Below are positions 22,395-32,569 of a stretch of 64,000 nucleotides of DNA, piece by piece. The notes beneath the pieces are model-generated. The model was not told the DNA's origin. It made no database searches and was given only the letters and a program-made list of their open reading frames with translations. Each line of letters starts with the position of its first letter. Position 1 is the stretch's first letter. A program made the position numbers and the translations under genes. This DNA is from Emydura subglobosa (Eukaryota > Chordata > Testudines > Chelidae): positions 9,171,433 through 9,235,432 of the forward strand of contig ML679961.1 of the NCBI GenBank assembly GCA_007922225.1, given 5' to 3'.

Positions 22395-22790
22395 TAAGTG
22401 TTCCTTCCCTACATGGCAGGCAGGGTAGTTCAGACTCTAAGAGACAATTCTGCCGCAATGTTCTATATCAACAAGCAAGGCAGCACCCATTCATCAGCGC
22501 TATGTCAGGAGGCTCTCCGTCAGTGGAACTTGGTGGTGCAGAACAACTTCCATATCATGGCCTCTCATCTCCCGGGTACCAGGAAATGCACTAGTGGACC
22601 TTCTCAGCAGATCCTTCTCATTTCTCCATGAGTGGTCACTCCACCCAGAGATTGTGGGCGCAATCTTCCGGAAGTGGGGAACTCCCCAAGTGGACCTCTT
22701 TGCATCCATGCAGAACAAGAAATGCCATCAATTTTACATGAGGGCTCCTTGTCTGAAGCCTTCCTTCTTCTATGGACAGGGGCACTCATG
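22395..22790 (+). pseudogene. DIRS copy 1 RNase H remnant
   Basis: It contains RDNSAAMFYINKQGSTHSS, ALCQEALRQWN and NNFHIMASHLPG, then EWSLHPEIVGAIFRKWG and TPQVDLFAS in other frames. These are the RNase H and post-RNase H motifs of DIRS pol. Copy 2 has the same blocks at about 32060-32330. Several frameshifts separate them. Confidence 0.8.
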
Positions 22791-23109
22791 TATGCCTTTC
22801 TGCCAATACCACTAATCCACAAGGTGCTGATAAAGATCAAATGTGACAAAGCAAATATGATCCTAATCTCTCCTGCCTGCTCGCATCAACATTGGTTCGG
22901 CATGTTGCTAGAGCTGCCAACTGGGTCCCTACCTCTTCGGCTTGACCCCCTTTCTCAGAACCATGGCCGGGTCCTGCACCCTGGCCAGGCATCCTTGCAT
23001 CTTATGGCATGGTGGCTGCATGGCTAAATGCAGACAAACAGGAGTGTTCAGCTGAAGTCCAACAGATACTGTTGGGCAGTAGAAAGCACTCCAGCAAGCC
23101 AAATGGGCA

Positions 23110-24060
23110 TTGAGCCATAGAATCTCGCCCTGCTGGGCACCAATTCAAACTATATTGGACTATTTGCTGCATCTCAAACTCCAAAGTTTGGCCCTCTCAT
23201 CATTGAAGGTCCATGTGGCAGCCATCTTGGCCTTTCACCCCCTGATCCAGGGTAGGTTGGTTCTTTCCCACGACATGATGGGCAGGTTCCTGAAAGGCCT
23301 AGAAAGGCTTTATCCTCAGTCAGGGACCTGATACCCCCATGGGATCTGAACCTAGTTCTAATGAGACTTACAGGGCTCCCATTTAAGCCCTTAGCCACCT
23401 GACCGTTACTGCTCCTCTCTTGGAAGGTAGCCTTCTTAGTAGCAATTACTTCCGCATGAAAAGTTTCTGAGATCGGAGCACTCACCTCGGAACCACCGTA
23501 TATTGTGTTCTACCAGGATAAGGTTCAACTGTGGCCTCACCCAGCCTTTTCACTGAAGATGGTGTCACAGTTTCACGATAATCAGGACATACTCCTCCCA
23601 GTGATTTTTCCAAAGCCACGCAGTTCTATCGAGGAATGTAGATGGTACACCGTTGATGTTAGGCTGGCCTTGGCCTTCTACATTGACAGAAGTAAACCCT
23701 CCCACAGATCCACACAGCTCTTTGTTGCAGTGGCGGAAAGGATGAAGGGTCTGCCGGAGTCCTCCCAAAGGATCTCATTGTGGTTAACTTCCTGCATCAA
23801 GTGGTGTTATGTGCAGGAAAGGTGCTTCCTCCAAGGATTGTTACAGCACACTCTACCAGGACACAAGCCTCATCAGCAGCCTTCCTGGCATAGGTACCAA
23901 TCCAAGACATCTGTAAAGCCGCTACCTGGTCATGGTCTATACCTTCACAGCCCACTACGCCATCATTCAGCACGCCTGGGACGAAGCCAGCTTCGGCAGA
24001 GCGGTGCTGCAGACGATACATCCATGAACTCCGAGCCCACTTCCAGTGATACTGCTTGTC
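23110..24060 (+). pseudogene. DIRS copy 1 tyrosine recombinase remnant
   Basis: The N-terminal core-binding part reads TILDYLLHLKLQSLALSS and LKVHVAAILAFHP. The catalytic domain keeps HSTR (codons at 23849-23860) and the nucleophile context HYAI, with Tyr at 23956-23958, although these sit in a different frame from the main open stretch at 23505-24086. The motif that should carry the first catalytic Arg, just before VSEIGAL, reads stop-Lys (TGA at 23457-23459, AAA next), so that Arg appears lost. In live elements this enzyme integrates a circular DNA intermediate without target duplication. Confidence 0.82.
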
Positions 24061-24067
24061 AGTCACC

Positions 24068-24170
24068 TAACATGGAATTGACATGAGCAAGCAGTCGAAG
24101 AAGAAAAGAAGAATGTAACCTTCTGTAACTGTTGTTCTTCAAGACGTGTTGCTCATGTCCATTCCATGAC
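24068..24170. repeat. DIRS copy 1 internal complementary region
   Basis: The left half (ATTGACATGAGCAAGCAGTC and on) is the reverse complement of the element's 5' terminus. The right half (GTTGTTCTTCAAGACGTGTT and on) is the reverse complement of its 3' terminus. In DIRS elements this region templates completion of the ends. Confidence 0.85.
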
Positions 24171-24391
24171 CCGCCTTCTATGCCCGCTGTTGGAGTGGAC
24201 GGCAAGAAGGAACTGAGGCAGCATAGGGCCAGCTGCATGAGCGCCAGGCTTCAGAGAGCGCCAGAGCCGGCCTTACAGGTACTGCTAAGGCAAAACATTC
24301 CAGTAGCCATGCATGTGGGCACACACACCTGATGTGGAATGGACATAAGCAACATGTCTCGAAGAACAACAGCTACAGGTTAGTAACCATC
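24165..24391. repeat. DIRS copy 1 right inverted terminal repeat
   Basis: It carries GGCAAGAAGGAACTGAGGC, GGTACTGCTAAGGCAAAAC, CACACACACCTGATGTGG and CAACATGTCTCGAAGAACAA. These are reverse complements of the left repeat blocks, in reverse order. Confidence 0.88.
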
Positions 24392-24574
24392 TTTTCTGCA
24401 ATACCAGCTCTGTTCTTGCCAGATTCTGTGAACTTGGAGTCAGGCTCACAGACTGATTCAGGCACTTAACTTTGCTTTATAACAGCAGGGTCCAATTATT
24501 ACTTTAGCTCAGGCCTCAGGCCTGGCCTGTTATACTATGCCTCATGTCTCAAGCTCTCATTTTCTCCTCCACCT

Positions 24575-24735
24575 GGATGCTGTTCCTGGTTCACTGTGTG
24601 ACCCTGGGCAAGCTGCTTCATCTCTCTGCCTCAGTTTCCCCCATCTGCAATATGAGGCAAAGAAATTGCACGTGTCTGTAAAGCGCTCGGAGAGCTCTGC
24701 ATGAAAATGCTATGTAAACATTGTTATCACTGATT
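24575..24735 (+). repeat. MIR-type SINE
   Basis: The blocks CACTGTGTGACCCTGGGCAA, GCTGCTTCATCTCTCTGCC, TCAGTTTCCCCCATCTGCAA and GTAAAGCGCTCGGAGAGCTC follow the MIR order in + orientation, with a clear conserved core. Confidence 0.85.
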
Positions 24736-24887
24736 GTCACTGCTTTCTAACACTCCAGAATGGCTCCAGGGAAAAACTATTGGCCACTGTGGGAAATCCA
24801 GGTCTCCTCTTTTTTGTAGGACTGCTTTTGGGAGACCAGGCACCTCTGTTCCACAGAACAGTATGCAGAAGTTCATTGGTGTCATTA

Positions 24888-25047
24888 GAGAGACAAGGTG
24901 GATGACATGAAATATCTTTTACTGGACCAACCTCCAGACACAAGCTTTTGACCTTACACAGAGCTCTTCTACGTATGCACAAAAGCTCGTCTCTCACCCA
25001 CAGAAGTTGGCCCAATACAGGATATTACCTCACCCACCTTGTCTCCC
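24888..25047. repeat. TA-flanked fold-back element, short copy
   Basis: The left arm GAGAGACAAGGTGGATGACA and the right arm TGTCTCCC preceded by CCTCACCCACC are reverse complements. Inner arms such as TCTTTTACTGGACCAACCTC and AGTTGGCCCAATACAGGA also pair. A TA dinucleotide lies on each side (24886-24887 and 25048-25049). Same family as 26940-27269. Confidence 0.8.
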
Positions 25048-25221
25048 TAATATCCTGGGACCGACCCGGTTATAACAATACTGCATACATTGGTGTGACT
25101 GGGATTTGCGCATGCTCCTCTCCCGGGCTCAGGTATTGCAGACAGACAGACGGCAGCGTGGGGTGGAGGTGTGTTTGGGGAAAATTCAGTGGGCGTGAAC
25201 GTGTTAACCCTGACCTGAGAA

Positions 25222-25465
25222 TGATAAGGCTAGATCTATACTAGAAACTTTTGCGGTTCAGCAATGTCAGTTGGGGGTGATGTTTTTATATTGGAAAAGG
25301 CTTACAGGAGACTCAGCTATACTGGCAAACAAATGCTTTGGCTGATCTAGCTTATTTTGTTCAGGGAACTGGTATAAGCTGTGTTTACACTAGGAGGGTT
25401 TGCTGGTATAGCTACACTGCATAGCTATACTGCCAAAGCTTTTCTAGTGTAGACTAGGCCTCAAC
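25222..25465. repeat. hAT-like MITE remnant with TCTACAC-type ends
   Basis: The left end resembles AAGGCTAGATCTATACTAGA and the right end resembles TTCTAGTGTAGACTAGGCCT, imperfect reverse complements of each other. Internal phrases like GGTATAGCTACACTGC recur. A related copy is at about 35985-36240. Confidence 0.6.
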
Positions 25466-25583
25466 CATCAGGGAGATCGATAGTCCTTGCTGAGTTCATG
25501 CCATCAGCCCCTCTAATACACCTGCTGGGATGGCACAGATAGCATTGTGCCCCCAGTCCTTCTCCATAGGCTCTGTCATGCAT

Positions 25584-25800
25584 TACGCTGGTCTACACTA
25601 TGAAGTTAGGTCCATGTCAGTTGCCTTGTGTTGACCTACATCAGCATGTGTCTATGCTCCAGTGTGTCTCCAGCCGAAGAGCTGTGTTACAGCGGGGCAG
25701 TAAATCCACCTCCCAAACGGTGCTGAGCCGTGGTCAATTTACCGTGAACAACACAGTGTGAATGTAGAGACTGCATGGCCTATGTCAACCCTACCTGTCC
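25584..25800. repeat. hAT-like MITE remnant, second type
   Basis: It begins near CTGGTCTACACTATGAAGTT, includes GTTGACCTACATCAGC and GGTCAATTTACCGTG, and ends near GGCCTATGTCAACCC. Known reptile MITEs share this start. It is degenerate and assigned by resemblance only. Confidence 0.45.
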
Positions 25801-26119
25801 TCCAGCATCTGTCCCACAATGCCCAACACTCTCCTCTCTGGTCACAAGTGTGAACTCCGCTGCCCAGGCGTCACGGAGACCAGAAGCCCCACACATCACA
25901 CACCTCTTTAAAACCACCACCCATCCTTGAAATGCCTTTCCCTGACAGCCCAGCCTGATGACCTAACTTAGCAGCTCTCCCTTGCCATATGCAACTGCCC
26001 AACCAACCAGGCCAGCAATACTCTCCAGAGGAGCTCTGGCCTGGAGTCGACAGGAGGTATTGGCTCTCCTGAGCCTGTGGGGAGAAGAGACTGTGTAAGC
26101 ACGGCTACAGAGGCATCGT

Positions 26120-26222
26120 CAGAAACGTGCACATGGCAATGGTAATTCAGCAGTCAGGAAAGAATGTCCCTGCTTGCCGCTTTCTGAACAGTCCTGTGTT
26201 CTTAAAGATGCGACTATGCAGT
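26120..26222 (-). pseudogene. Harbinger-type transposase fragment (C-terminal side)
   Basis: Read on the minus strand from about 26222 down, the frame gives RIFKNTGLFRKRQAGTFFP, which resembles the segment of PIF/Harbinger transposases that follows the KVHDARIF motif. The matching upstream part is at 27272-27387, so this may be the displaced end of the same copy, separated by a CR1 and a fold-back insertion. It may instead be an independent fragment. The frame is short and then stops. Confidence 0.5.
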
Positions 26223-26235
26223 GGAGTTGTAACCA

Positions 26236-26925
26236 TGTAACCAAAAGGATCTGAGGGTAACAGTGGATAAGAAACTGGATATGAGTCAGCAGTGTGCCCT
26301 GGTTGCCAAGAAGGCTAACGGCATATTGGGCTGCATTAGTAGGAGCATTGCCAGCAGGACGCGGGAAGTGATTATTCCTCTCTATTCGGCATTGGTGAGG
26401 CCACATTTGGAGTATTGTGTCCAGTTTTGGGCCCCTCACTACAAAAAGGATATGGACAACTTGACGAGAGTCCAGCGGAGGGCAACAAAATTGATTAGGG
26501 GGCTGGAACACAAAACTTATGAGGAGAGGCTGAGGGAACTGGGCTTGTTTAGTCTGCAAAAGAGAAGAATGAGGGGGGTGTTGATAGCGGCCTTTAACTA
26601 CCTGAAAGGGGGTTCCAGGGAGGATGGAGCTAGGCTGTTCTCAGTGGTGGTAGATGACAGAACAAGGAGCAATGGTCTCAAGTTGCATGGGGGGAGGTCT
26701 AGGTTGGATATTAGGAAAAACTTTTTCACTAGGCGGGTGGTGAAGCACTGGAATGGGTTACCTAGGGAAGTGGTGGAATCTCCATCTTTAGAGGTTTTTA
26801 AGCTGCGGCTTGACAAAACCCTGGCTGGGATAATTTAGCTGAGGTTAGTCCTGTTTTGAGCAGGGGGTTGGACTAGATACCTCCTGAGGTCCCTTCCAAC
26901 CCTGATCTTCTATGATTCTATGTCA
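26236..26925 (+). mobile_element. CR1 LINE 3' end, well preserved
   Basis: One open frame (26263-26838) carries the C-terminal part of CR1 ORF2 with the typical motifs [54 protein letters not shown] and [19 protein letters not shown]. The 3' UTR follows with GAGCAGGGGGTTGGACTAGA, CCTCCTGAGGTCCCTTCCAA and the CR1 hallmark tail ATTCTATG repeat (about 26905-26921). It is 5'-truncated, as is usual for CR1. With its 190-codon frame still open, it is the youngest-looking LINE copy in the window. Confidence 0.92.
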
Positions 26926-26939
26926 GCCCCAGGATTTTA

Positions 26940-27269
26940 GAGAGACACAGTGAGTGAGGTGATATCTTTTACTAGACCAACTTCTGTTGGTGAGAGAGAG
27001 AAGCTTTCAAGCCACACAGAGCTCTTTTTCAGGTCTGGGAAAGGTACTCCGAGCATCACAGCTAACTGCAAGGTGGGAACAGATTGTTTAGCATAAGTTG
27101 CTAGCACATAGAATATGCTAAACAATCTGCTCCCATCTTGCATTTAGCTGTGACACTCAGAATACCTCTCCCTCACCTGAAGTAGAGCGCTGTGTAAGCT
27201 CGAAAACTTATCTCGCTCACCAACAGAAGCGGGTCCAATAAAAGATATTACCTCCCCCACCTTTCTCTC
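26940..27269. repeat. TA-flanked fold-back element, 330 bp
   Basis: The left arm (from GAGAGACACAGTGAGTGAGG) and the right arm (to CCTCCCCCACCTTTCTCTC) are reverse complements along nearly the entire length, with a short loop near 27095-27120. TA occurs at both borders (26938-26939 and 27270-27271), consistent with a Tc1/mariner-like TA target. It has no coding capacity. It appears inserted next to the Harbinger remnant. Confidence 0.88.
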
Positions 27270-27271
27270 TA

Positions 27272-28300
27272 AAGATGTAAGTGTCATGCACTTTCACTGA
27301 CCAGCCAACACTGATGGTGGTGGAGCAGCCTCAATAATCCAGTGCTTGCATAACCATAGAAAAGTAGCCCTTTCTGTTGATGTACTCTGTGGCAAGGTGG
27401 CCTGGGGCAAGAACAGGGTATAATAGAGTCCTCCGTAAGTTAGCTGGCCTAATGGTTAGCGCACTTAGCACCCCTTACCAGTGGGTAGCTCTTCCAGTCC
27501 AGGCCCTCTTTTAATCAGAGGTGGGCAGGTGGCTGGGTCCCTCTAGTAGTGGGAGCAGTGGTTGGTGAGTCCAGGCCCGTGACCCACAGCCCTAGGAGGG
27601 TCAGCAGTGCTTGGCCCTCGAAGGTGCCTTGTGAATTACCCTCCCCGGGTGACTTCCTACCGGTACTTTTCTTCCCCAGCTTCCAGTCCAAGATAAGGAG
27701 AAAAAGAAAAGGCAACCAAACCACCAGCGCCAGCTGGGCTTAGCAGACAGTCATGTTCCCTCGGGGGGGACTTCTCCCGTGCCCTTGTCAGGAACCTTCA
27801 TGGTAGGTCTGTCTGTCCTCCTCGCCACCGCTGAGTTGGGCTGCTCCCTTTTCAACCCTTCCTCCCATTGAAGGATACTCTGTTGGGCTGGAGGGGCGGA
27901 GCTGCCTGCACTATTGTCTTTTAACTCCTCCCAGCCCAGTGTGGGGTTCGTACACCCCGTCACATCAGGGTAGTCATGCCATCTATTGCCCCCACCACAG
28001 TTCGGGAACCCCATTGCTGCAAACCCATCCACCACGTCTTGTACAGTAGCGAGACTCACAGTCCTGCATAGCAGGAGTCGTTTAATGGCCCTGCCATTTG
28101 AATGACAACGGCTCCCCACCGCGGATTTTTCTCACTCCAAAACCATTTCCCACTGACCGGTAGCAATCCGGTGTTGCAAGCTTCCACAGTGCAATCGCCG
28201 CTCACTTCTCCACCTTCAGTGCGGCTCTGATTTTGGTGTCCCTGCACTGAAGGGCTAGGGCGAGCTAAGCGCACAGGTCTAGGAACGTGGCATTTTGCAT
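27272..28300 (-). pseudogene. PIF/Harbinger transposase remnant, interrupted by a solo LTR
   Basis: The minus strand reads TFLDLCARLALALQCRDTK then LKVEK near 28285-28200, LWKLATPD near 28185-28160, SLATVQDVVDGFAAMGFPNCGG near 28050-27985 (given here only as a family motif), and an AIDG motif in a shifted frame near 27975. Past the LTR it continues EYINRKGYFSM near 27387-27355 and VKVHD near 27295. These follow the order of HARBI1-type DDE transposases, which cut and paste at short TA-rich targets. Frameshifts, stops and the LTR make it non-functional. The DIRS copy 2 begins at its upstream end. Confidence 0.72.
27388..27964 (-). mobile_element. Solo LTR inserted in the Harbinger remnant
   Basis: On the minus strand it begins TGTGACGGGGTGTACGAACC and ends CACCTTGCCACA, so the ends form TGTG/CACA. 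Harbinger transposase sequence abuts both sides, which defines the insertion. No internal retroelement sequence is present, so it is a solo LTR. I could not see a clear target duplication, and a few codons of transposase between the two flanks seem to be missing. The family is unknown, possibly Gypsy. Confidence 0.7.
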
Positions 28301-28639
28301 TCAAGTGCTTCGAGTGCTTGCTCGTGCCGATGCTCGTGTGTGGGCACCGCATGCACAGTCGTCGCAAGGTTTTCCCGTTAGTGGGACCCATCGGGTCAGT
28401 GCAGGCGCCCCCGGGAGTGGTGCCTCCATGGCACTGAATATAGTGCCTTGCTGACCTGCCACCGCCTCAGTTCCTTCTTACCGCCTGTGACGGTCGTTGG
28501 AGCCTCGTGACTCTTCTATTGGCAAGCTTTCCTCTAGCATAGTAGCTTTAAAAAAAAACAAACTGTAGTCATTAAAGATAGTTGCTTAGTAGTAGTTAAG
28601 TTTACTTCGTTCTTCCCTCCAGGACCGCCTCGGTCCCAA

Positions 28640-30560
28640 GGATTCAAACCATGCGGGACCTGCCACAAGCCTGTGCCGAATGGAAACCCCCCACGTATCC
28701 TGTCTCACGTGTCTAGGGGGAATCCACCAAGCCGACTGGTCCAAGATCTGCAGGGTTTTCCGGCCAAGGACTAAAAAGGACAGGAGCGTCAAACTCAAGC
28801 ACTGCCTTATGGAGGCAGCTCTCCACTCTCAACCGAGCCATTCGGACTCTGCACCCAGCCCGTCGGTGCAGATTGTGCTGGCCTCTCTAAGGAAGATTGG
28901 GAAGAGGGACTCGGCACCAGTCCCATTCCCCTGTGCTGCAAAAGAGATGGAAAAAGATGGATGCTCACCTACAGTGAAGACTACAAGGAAAGGGGATACC
29001 TGAGTGCATCCCGTGTTGGGACACTCAGCACCCTCTCCACCCGGGCAGGCACCGTCGACTTCGGTCCCGCAAGGGGAGCCGTTGAGTCCGGTGCCATTGG
29101 ACTCCACCGACAGGGAGAGCCATGTAGGGGAACTGCCCTCTCCTTCAACCCTGGACAGCTTTGAGGTGGCAAGGGACCTAACAGCCATGATGGCTCAGCA
29201 GCTAGAAAGGGGGAGCAGGAGATAAGACCCCCAGCACTGCAGAGCATCGTGGTGCCATCTAGAGGCAGGCCTGCTCTGACACGGCACTGGTCACCCTCAC
29301 CTCGGCACCGTTCCCCGAATACGCCCCGTTTGGCACTGTCGTCGTCCCCATGCTCTGAATCCTGGTCATCAGGTGCAGAGGCGGAATCCGATGTGTCTAG
29401 GCACAGCCAGCATCAATTGCACGGGCGCGGTCATAGACAAGAATGGGCAAAACCCCTTTATGAGACCATGGCAAGTGCAGTGGCAGATGCTGGTGCAATG
29501 GCCCTTTTGGACCCCGTGGGCTTACCATCAGGCCTAGGGGTCCTCATACAAAAGTTCCTATTAGAATGCCTCACAAGCAAGGGACTGGAGACCATCGGCT
29601 ACCTGACCATCTCCCTGCGGCACCAAGAGGGACAACAACCCCAGCACCAAGGGGAGAACGGTGCACAGTGTGGAATCTGGTACCAGTGAGGATCCTGGTA
29701 CTAAGAGGGATGTCCCAGGGGAATCACAGGACACAGTGGGACAGGAAGACTCAGTCCTATCCAAGGCATTGTCATCATCGTCTCCAGATGAGGCCGTAGC
29801 AGGGATCTCAGCTGTTCCACATCTGGTGGATAATAGAGCCCACCAGCAGCTGCATAGGAGGGTGGCAAAAATCTTGGGTCTCCAAGCAGAAGGGGTGCGA
29901 GAGTCAGAGGACGACATCTTGACGCCTGAGGGCCTCTCTCGGGTAGCCCTCCCCCTTATTAAGAGAGTTCAAGCCATCATGAAGACGCTGTGGCAAACAC
30001 CTGCCTCTATTCCCCCAACAGCTAAGGAGATAGAATGGAAGTGCTTTGCCCCATCCACCGGACATGGGTATCTCTTTACACACCCGCAGCCAGGGTCAGT
30101 GGTGGTGGCAGCAGCAGCAAATGATAAAGAGAGACAGAGTCAGCAGGCACCAACCGCAAAGTCCAAAGTCGCTAAGAAGCTGGATCTCTTGGGGAGAAAG
30201 GTATACTCTACTGGAGGGCTCCAGCCTCGCATAGCCAACCAGCAGGCCATCTTGAGCTGCTACAATTTTAATTCCGGGGAGGCTACGACAAAATTCAGCC
30301 AATTCAAAACAAGAGTTTGCCATGTTCGTTGAGGAAGGTAAGGCCATGGCGAGAACATTGCTGTAGGTGGCCTTGGATTCAGTGGACTCTGCCACATGTG
30401 CAATGTCCTCAGCGACTGCGATGAGAAGATGCTCATGGCTGCAGGAGTCATGCCTCTCCCCAGAGGTTCAGCAGACAATACAAGACCTGCCATTCGAGTA
30501 CTCGGGGTTGTTTCTGGAGCAAAACTGACTCCAAACTGCATGGCCTAAAGAATTCTAGGG
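28640..30560 (+). pseudogene. DIRS copy 2 gag-like ORF remnant
   Basis: A Cys-rich knuckle-like segment is spread over two frames: CGTCH (from 28652), then CLTCLGGIHQADWSKICRVF (28704-28763). This resembles the conserved Cys/His pattern of the first DIRS ORF. Downstream are acidic/serine-rich stretches (SSSSPDEAVAGISAVPH near 29775-29825) and the block KKLDLLGRKVYSTGGLQPR near 30175-30230, shared with copy 1. A long frame is open at 29661-30332, but the whole needs several frameshifts. The function is inferred as nucleic-acid-binding gag. Confidence 0.7.
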
Positions 30561-30959
30561 CTACCCTGAAGTCCTTGGGCTTGCATACTCTGAACATCCA
30601 GAGGAAACACTTTAAGCAACAGCCTGCCCCACGTTTCTACCTGATACAGAGACAGGATTACCCCAGAAAGAGGGGCAGGAGCAATAGGCTCAGAACACCA
30701 CAGCCCCCGCCTAATCCGGGTCGGAGCTCAGCAAGACAGCCTTTGAGCTCCAATCAATCATTTTGAAGGTGTGCCCAAGAGTGACGCAGCAATCCAAACC
30801 CAGAATCCCTCTCCGTGTTTCCTAGATCGTCTATCCCATTTCTACCAGGCATGGACTCACATCACCTCGGACGTTTGGGTGCTACCCACAGTAGAACTGG
30901 GATACTCTTTCCAATTTTCCTCCTTTCCACCCCAACCCCACCCCTTCCCTGTCCCTCTC

Positions 30960-31560
30960 AGGGACCCCTCTCATGAGGAACTCCTTATACAGGAGTTGCA
31001 AGAGCTTCTTCAATTAGAAACTGTGGAGGAGGAACTAAGGAGAAAGGGGTTCTACTCCCAATATTTCCTAAGGCCAAAGGGGGTCTCAGACCTATTCTCT
31101 ATCTGTGAAACCTCAACAGATTCATGGAAAAAACCGAAATTTTGCATGGTCTCTTTGGCTGCAATCATCCCCTCTCTGGATCCCGGGGATTAGTGCGCCG
31201 CCCTCAACCTAAAGGATGCTTATTTTCCTATTTCGATAGTTTCATCTCACAGAAAGTTCCTCAGGCGTGTGATAAATCACACTCACTGTCAGTTTACGGT
31301 CCTTCCCTTCGGACCATCAGCCCTGTAGGTTTTTACCAAGTCCATGGCGATGGTTGCCACCTTCCTGAGGAAATGGCAGGTGCAAGTGTTTCCATATCTA
31401 GACAACTGGCTAGTCCAGGGCCGCTCCAAGGAGCAAGTAGGAGGCACAAGTCAACCTGGTACAGATAACTTTCAACAGACTAGGTCTTCAGCTAAACGTG
31501 CCCAAACCGACACTACCCCTACCCAATGGATAGAGTTTATAGAGCTGTCCTAGATTCGGT
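30960..31560 (+). pseudogene. DIRS copy 2 reverse transcriptase remnant
   Basis: It shows RKGFYSQYFLRPKGVSDL, MVSLAAIIPSLDPGD and the catalytic box PYLDNW, where the second Asp is Asn (AAC at 31404-31406). Copy 1 has PYLDDW at the same place. The palm motif carrying the first Asp is degraded (NLKDAYFP-like near 31207-31235). Frameshifts occur near 31190 and 31330. It would be catalytically dead even without frameshifts. Confidence 0.82.
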
Positions 31561-31859
31561 TCAGGGAAAGGCTCTCCTGCCAGTGTCTCACTTCAAGGCT
31601 ACAGGCTACATCATAAGTGACCTGAGTCGCTTTCCTACTACGACAGCAAGGAGTTGTTTGAAGCTTCTGGATCACATGGCCTCCTGCACATATGTGGTGC
31701 AGCACGAGAGGCTGCGGCTCAGACCTCTCCAGGATTGGCTGGCATCGACTTATTGACTGAACAGAGAGAGGTTGCACAAGGTGCTTTCACTTCCCCCTTG
31801 GGGCATCGAATCCCTTCAATGGTGGCTCGACACACAGCTAGTATGTGCAGGATTCCCCT

Positions 31860-32565
31860 TTTCTAGACCCCAACCATCTCTGTCTCTGGTTACAGATGCA
31901 TCCGAGTTGGGATGAGGAACACATTTAGGGTCTCTCAGGACTCAAGGCTTCTGACCTCAGGCAGAGCTGTCACTCCACATCAATGTCGGGGAGCTGAGAG
32001 CGGTTCGCCTAGCACACCAAACATTCCCGCCTCACATAGCAGGTAGATGCGTATCAGTCATGACAGACCATACGACAGCGATGTTTTATATAAACAGACA
32101 GGGTGGAGCATGCTCGTCTCACCTGTGCCAAGAAGCCCTCAAGCTGTGGAGACTTCTGCATTGCTCACGCCGTACACCTAGAGACATCTTACCTTCTGGG
32201 GGCCCAGAACGTGCTGGCGGACCGGGTCAGCAGATCCTTTCACAGCCATGAAGGGTCCATCCATCCAGATATCCTGAACAACATCTTCCAGCAGTGGGCA
32301 GTCCCCCAAGTGGACCTGTTCACGACTTGACTCAACAGGAAGCATCAGCAGTTCTGCTCTTTCCTGAACCACAGCCCAGGCTCGATCACGGACACGTTCT
32401 TCCTTCCTTGGGGACAACACTTGCTTTACATGTTTCTTTCATTCCCACTTGTTCAGAAGGTCCTTCTAAAGATCAAGAGGGAAAATGTGTCAGTCATTCT
32501 GATAGCCCCGGCCTGTCCCCGACAGCACTGGTATACAACACTACGGGAGTTGTCCATGGCCACTC
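31860..32565 (+). pseudogene. DIRS copy 2 RNase H and connecting region remnant
   Basis: It contains VTDASELG (first Asp context, near 31890), MTDHTTAMFYINRQGGACSS (32060-32119), and then PQVDLF near 32310. It ends at IKRENVSVILIAPACPRQHW near 32475-32535, just before the retroviral LTR. The same order and spacing are seen in copy 1. Confidence 0.78.
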
Positions 32566-32569
32566 CCAT

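Larger units (their letters stand above)
20258..24391 (+). mobile_element. DIRS-type tyrosine-recombinase retrotransposon, copy 1
   Basis: Inverted terminal repeats lie at about 20258-20470 and 24165-24391. The 5' end contains GAGTGCTTGCTCATGTCAAT, and the 3' end contains the reverse-complement form CATAAGCAACATGTCTCGAA. An internal complementary region (24068-24170) has a left half that is the reverse complement of the 5' end and a right half that is the reverse complement of the 3' end. That layout is diagnostic for DIRS elements. In between are gag-like, RT, RNase H and tyrosine-recombinase remnants. Compared with copy 2 the gag 5' part is missing: the CT microsatellite runs straight into the gag C-terminal block. 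All frames are broken. Confidence 0.9.

Noticed and set aside
26263..26838. Well-preserved 191-codon frame considered as a domesticated gene
   Set aside because: It is the ordinary C-terminal part of CR1 ORF2, with the CR1 3'UTR and ATTCTATG tail directly behind.
27450..27475. tRNA-like phrase TAATGGTTAGCGCACTTAG considered as a tRNA or SINE head
   Set aside because: No matching acceptor or T-arm pairs around it, and it lies inside the LTR at 27388-27964.
27751..28119. Minus-strand frame considered as a HARBI1-like host gene
   Set aside because: The frame runs from the transposase remnant into an inserted LTR, and the AIDG motif is frameshifted. It is a pseudogene.
29249..30332. Long + strand frames near 29-30 kb considered as a host gene
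   Set aside because: They lie between DIRS inverted repeats and share the KKLDLLGRK block with the other DIRS copy, so they are gag remnants.
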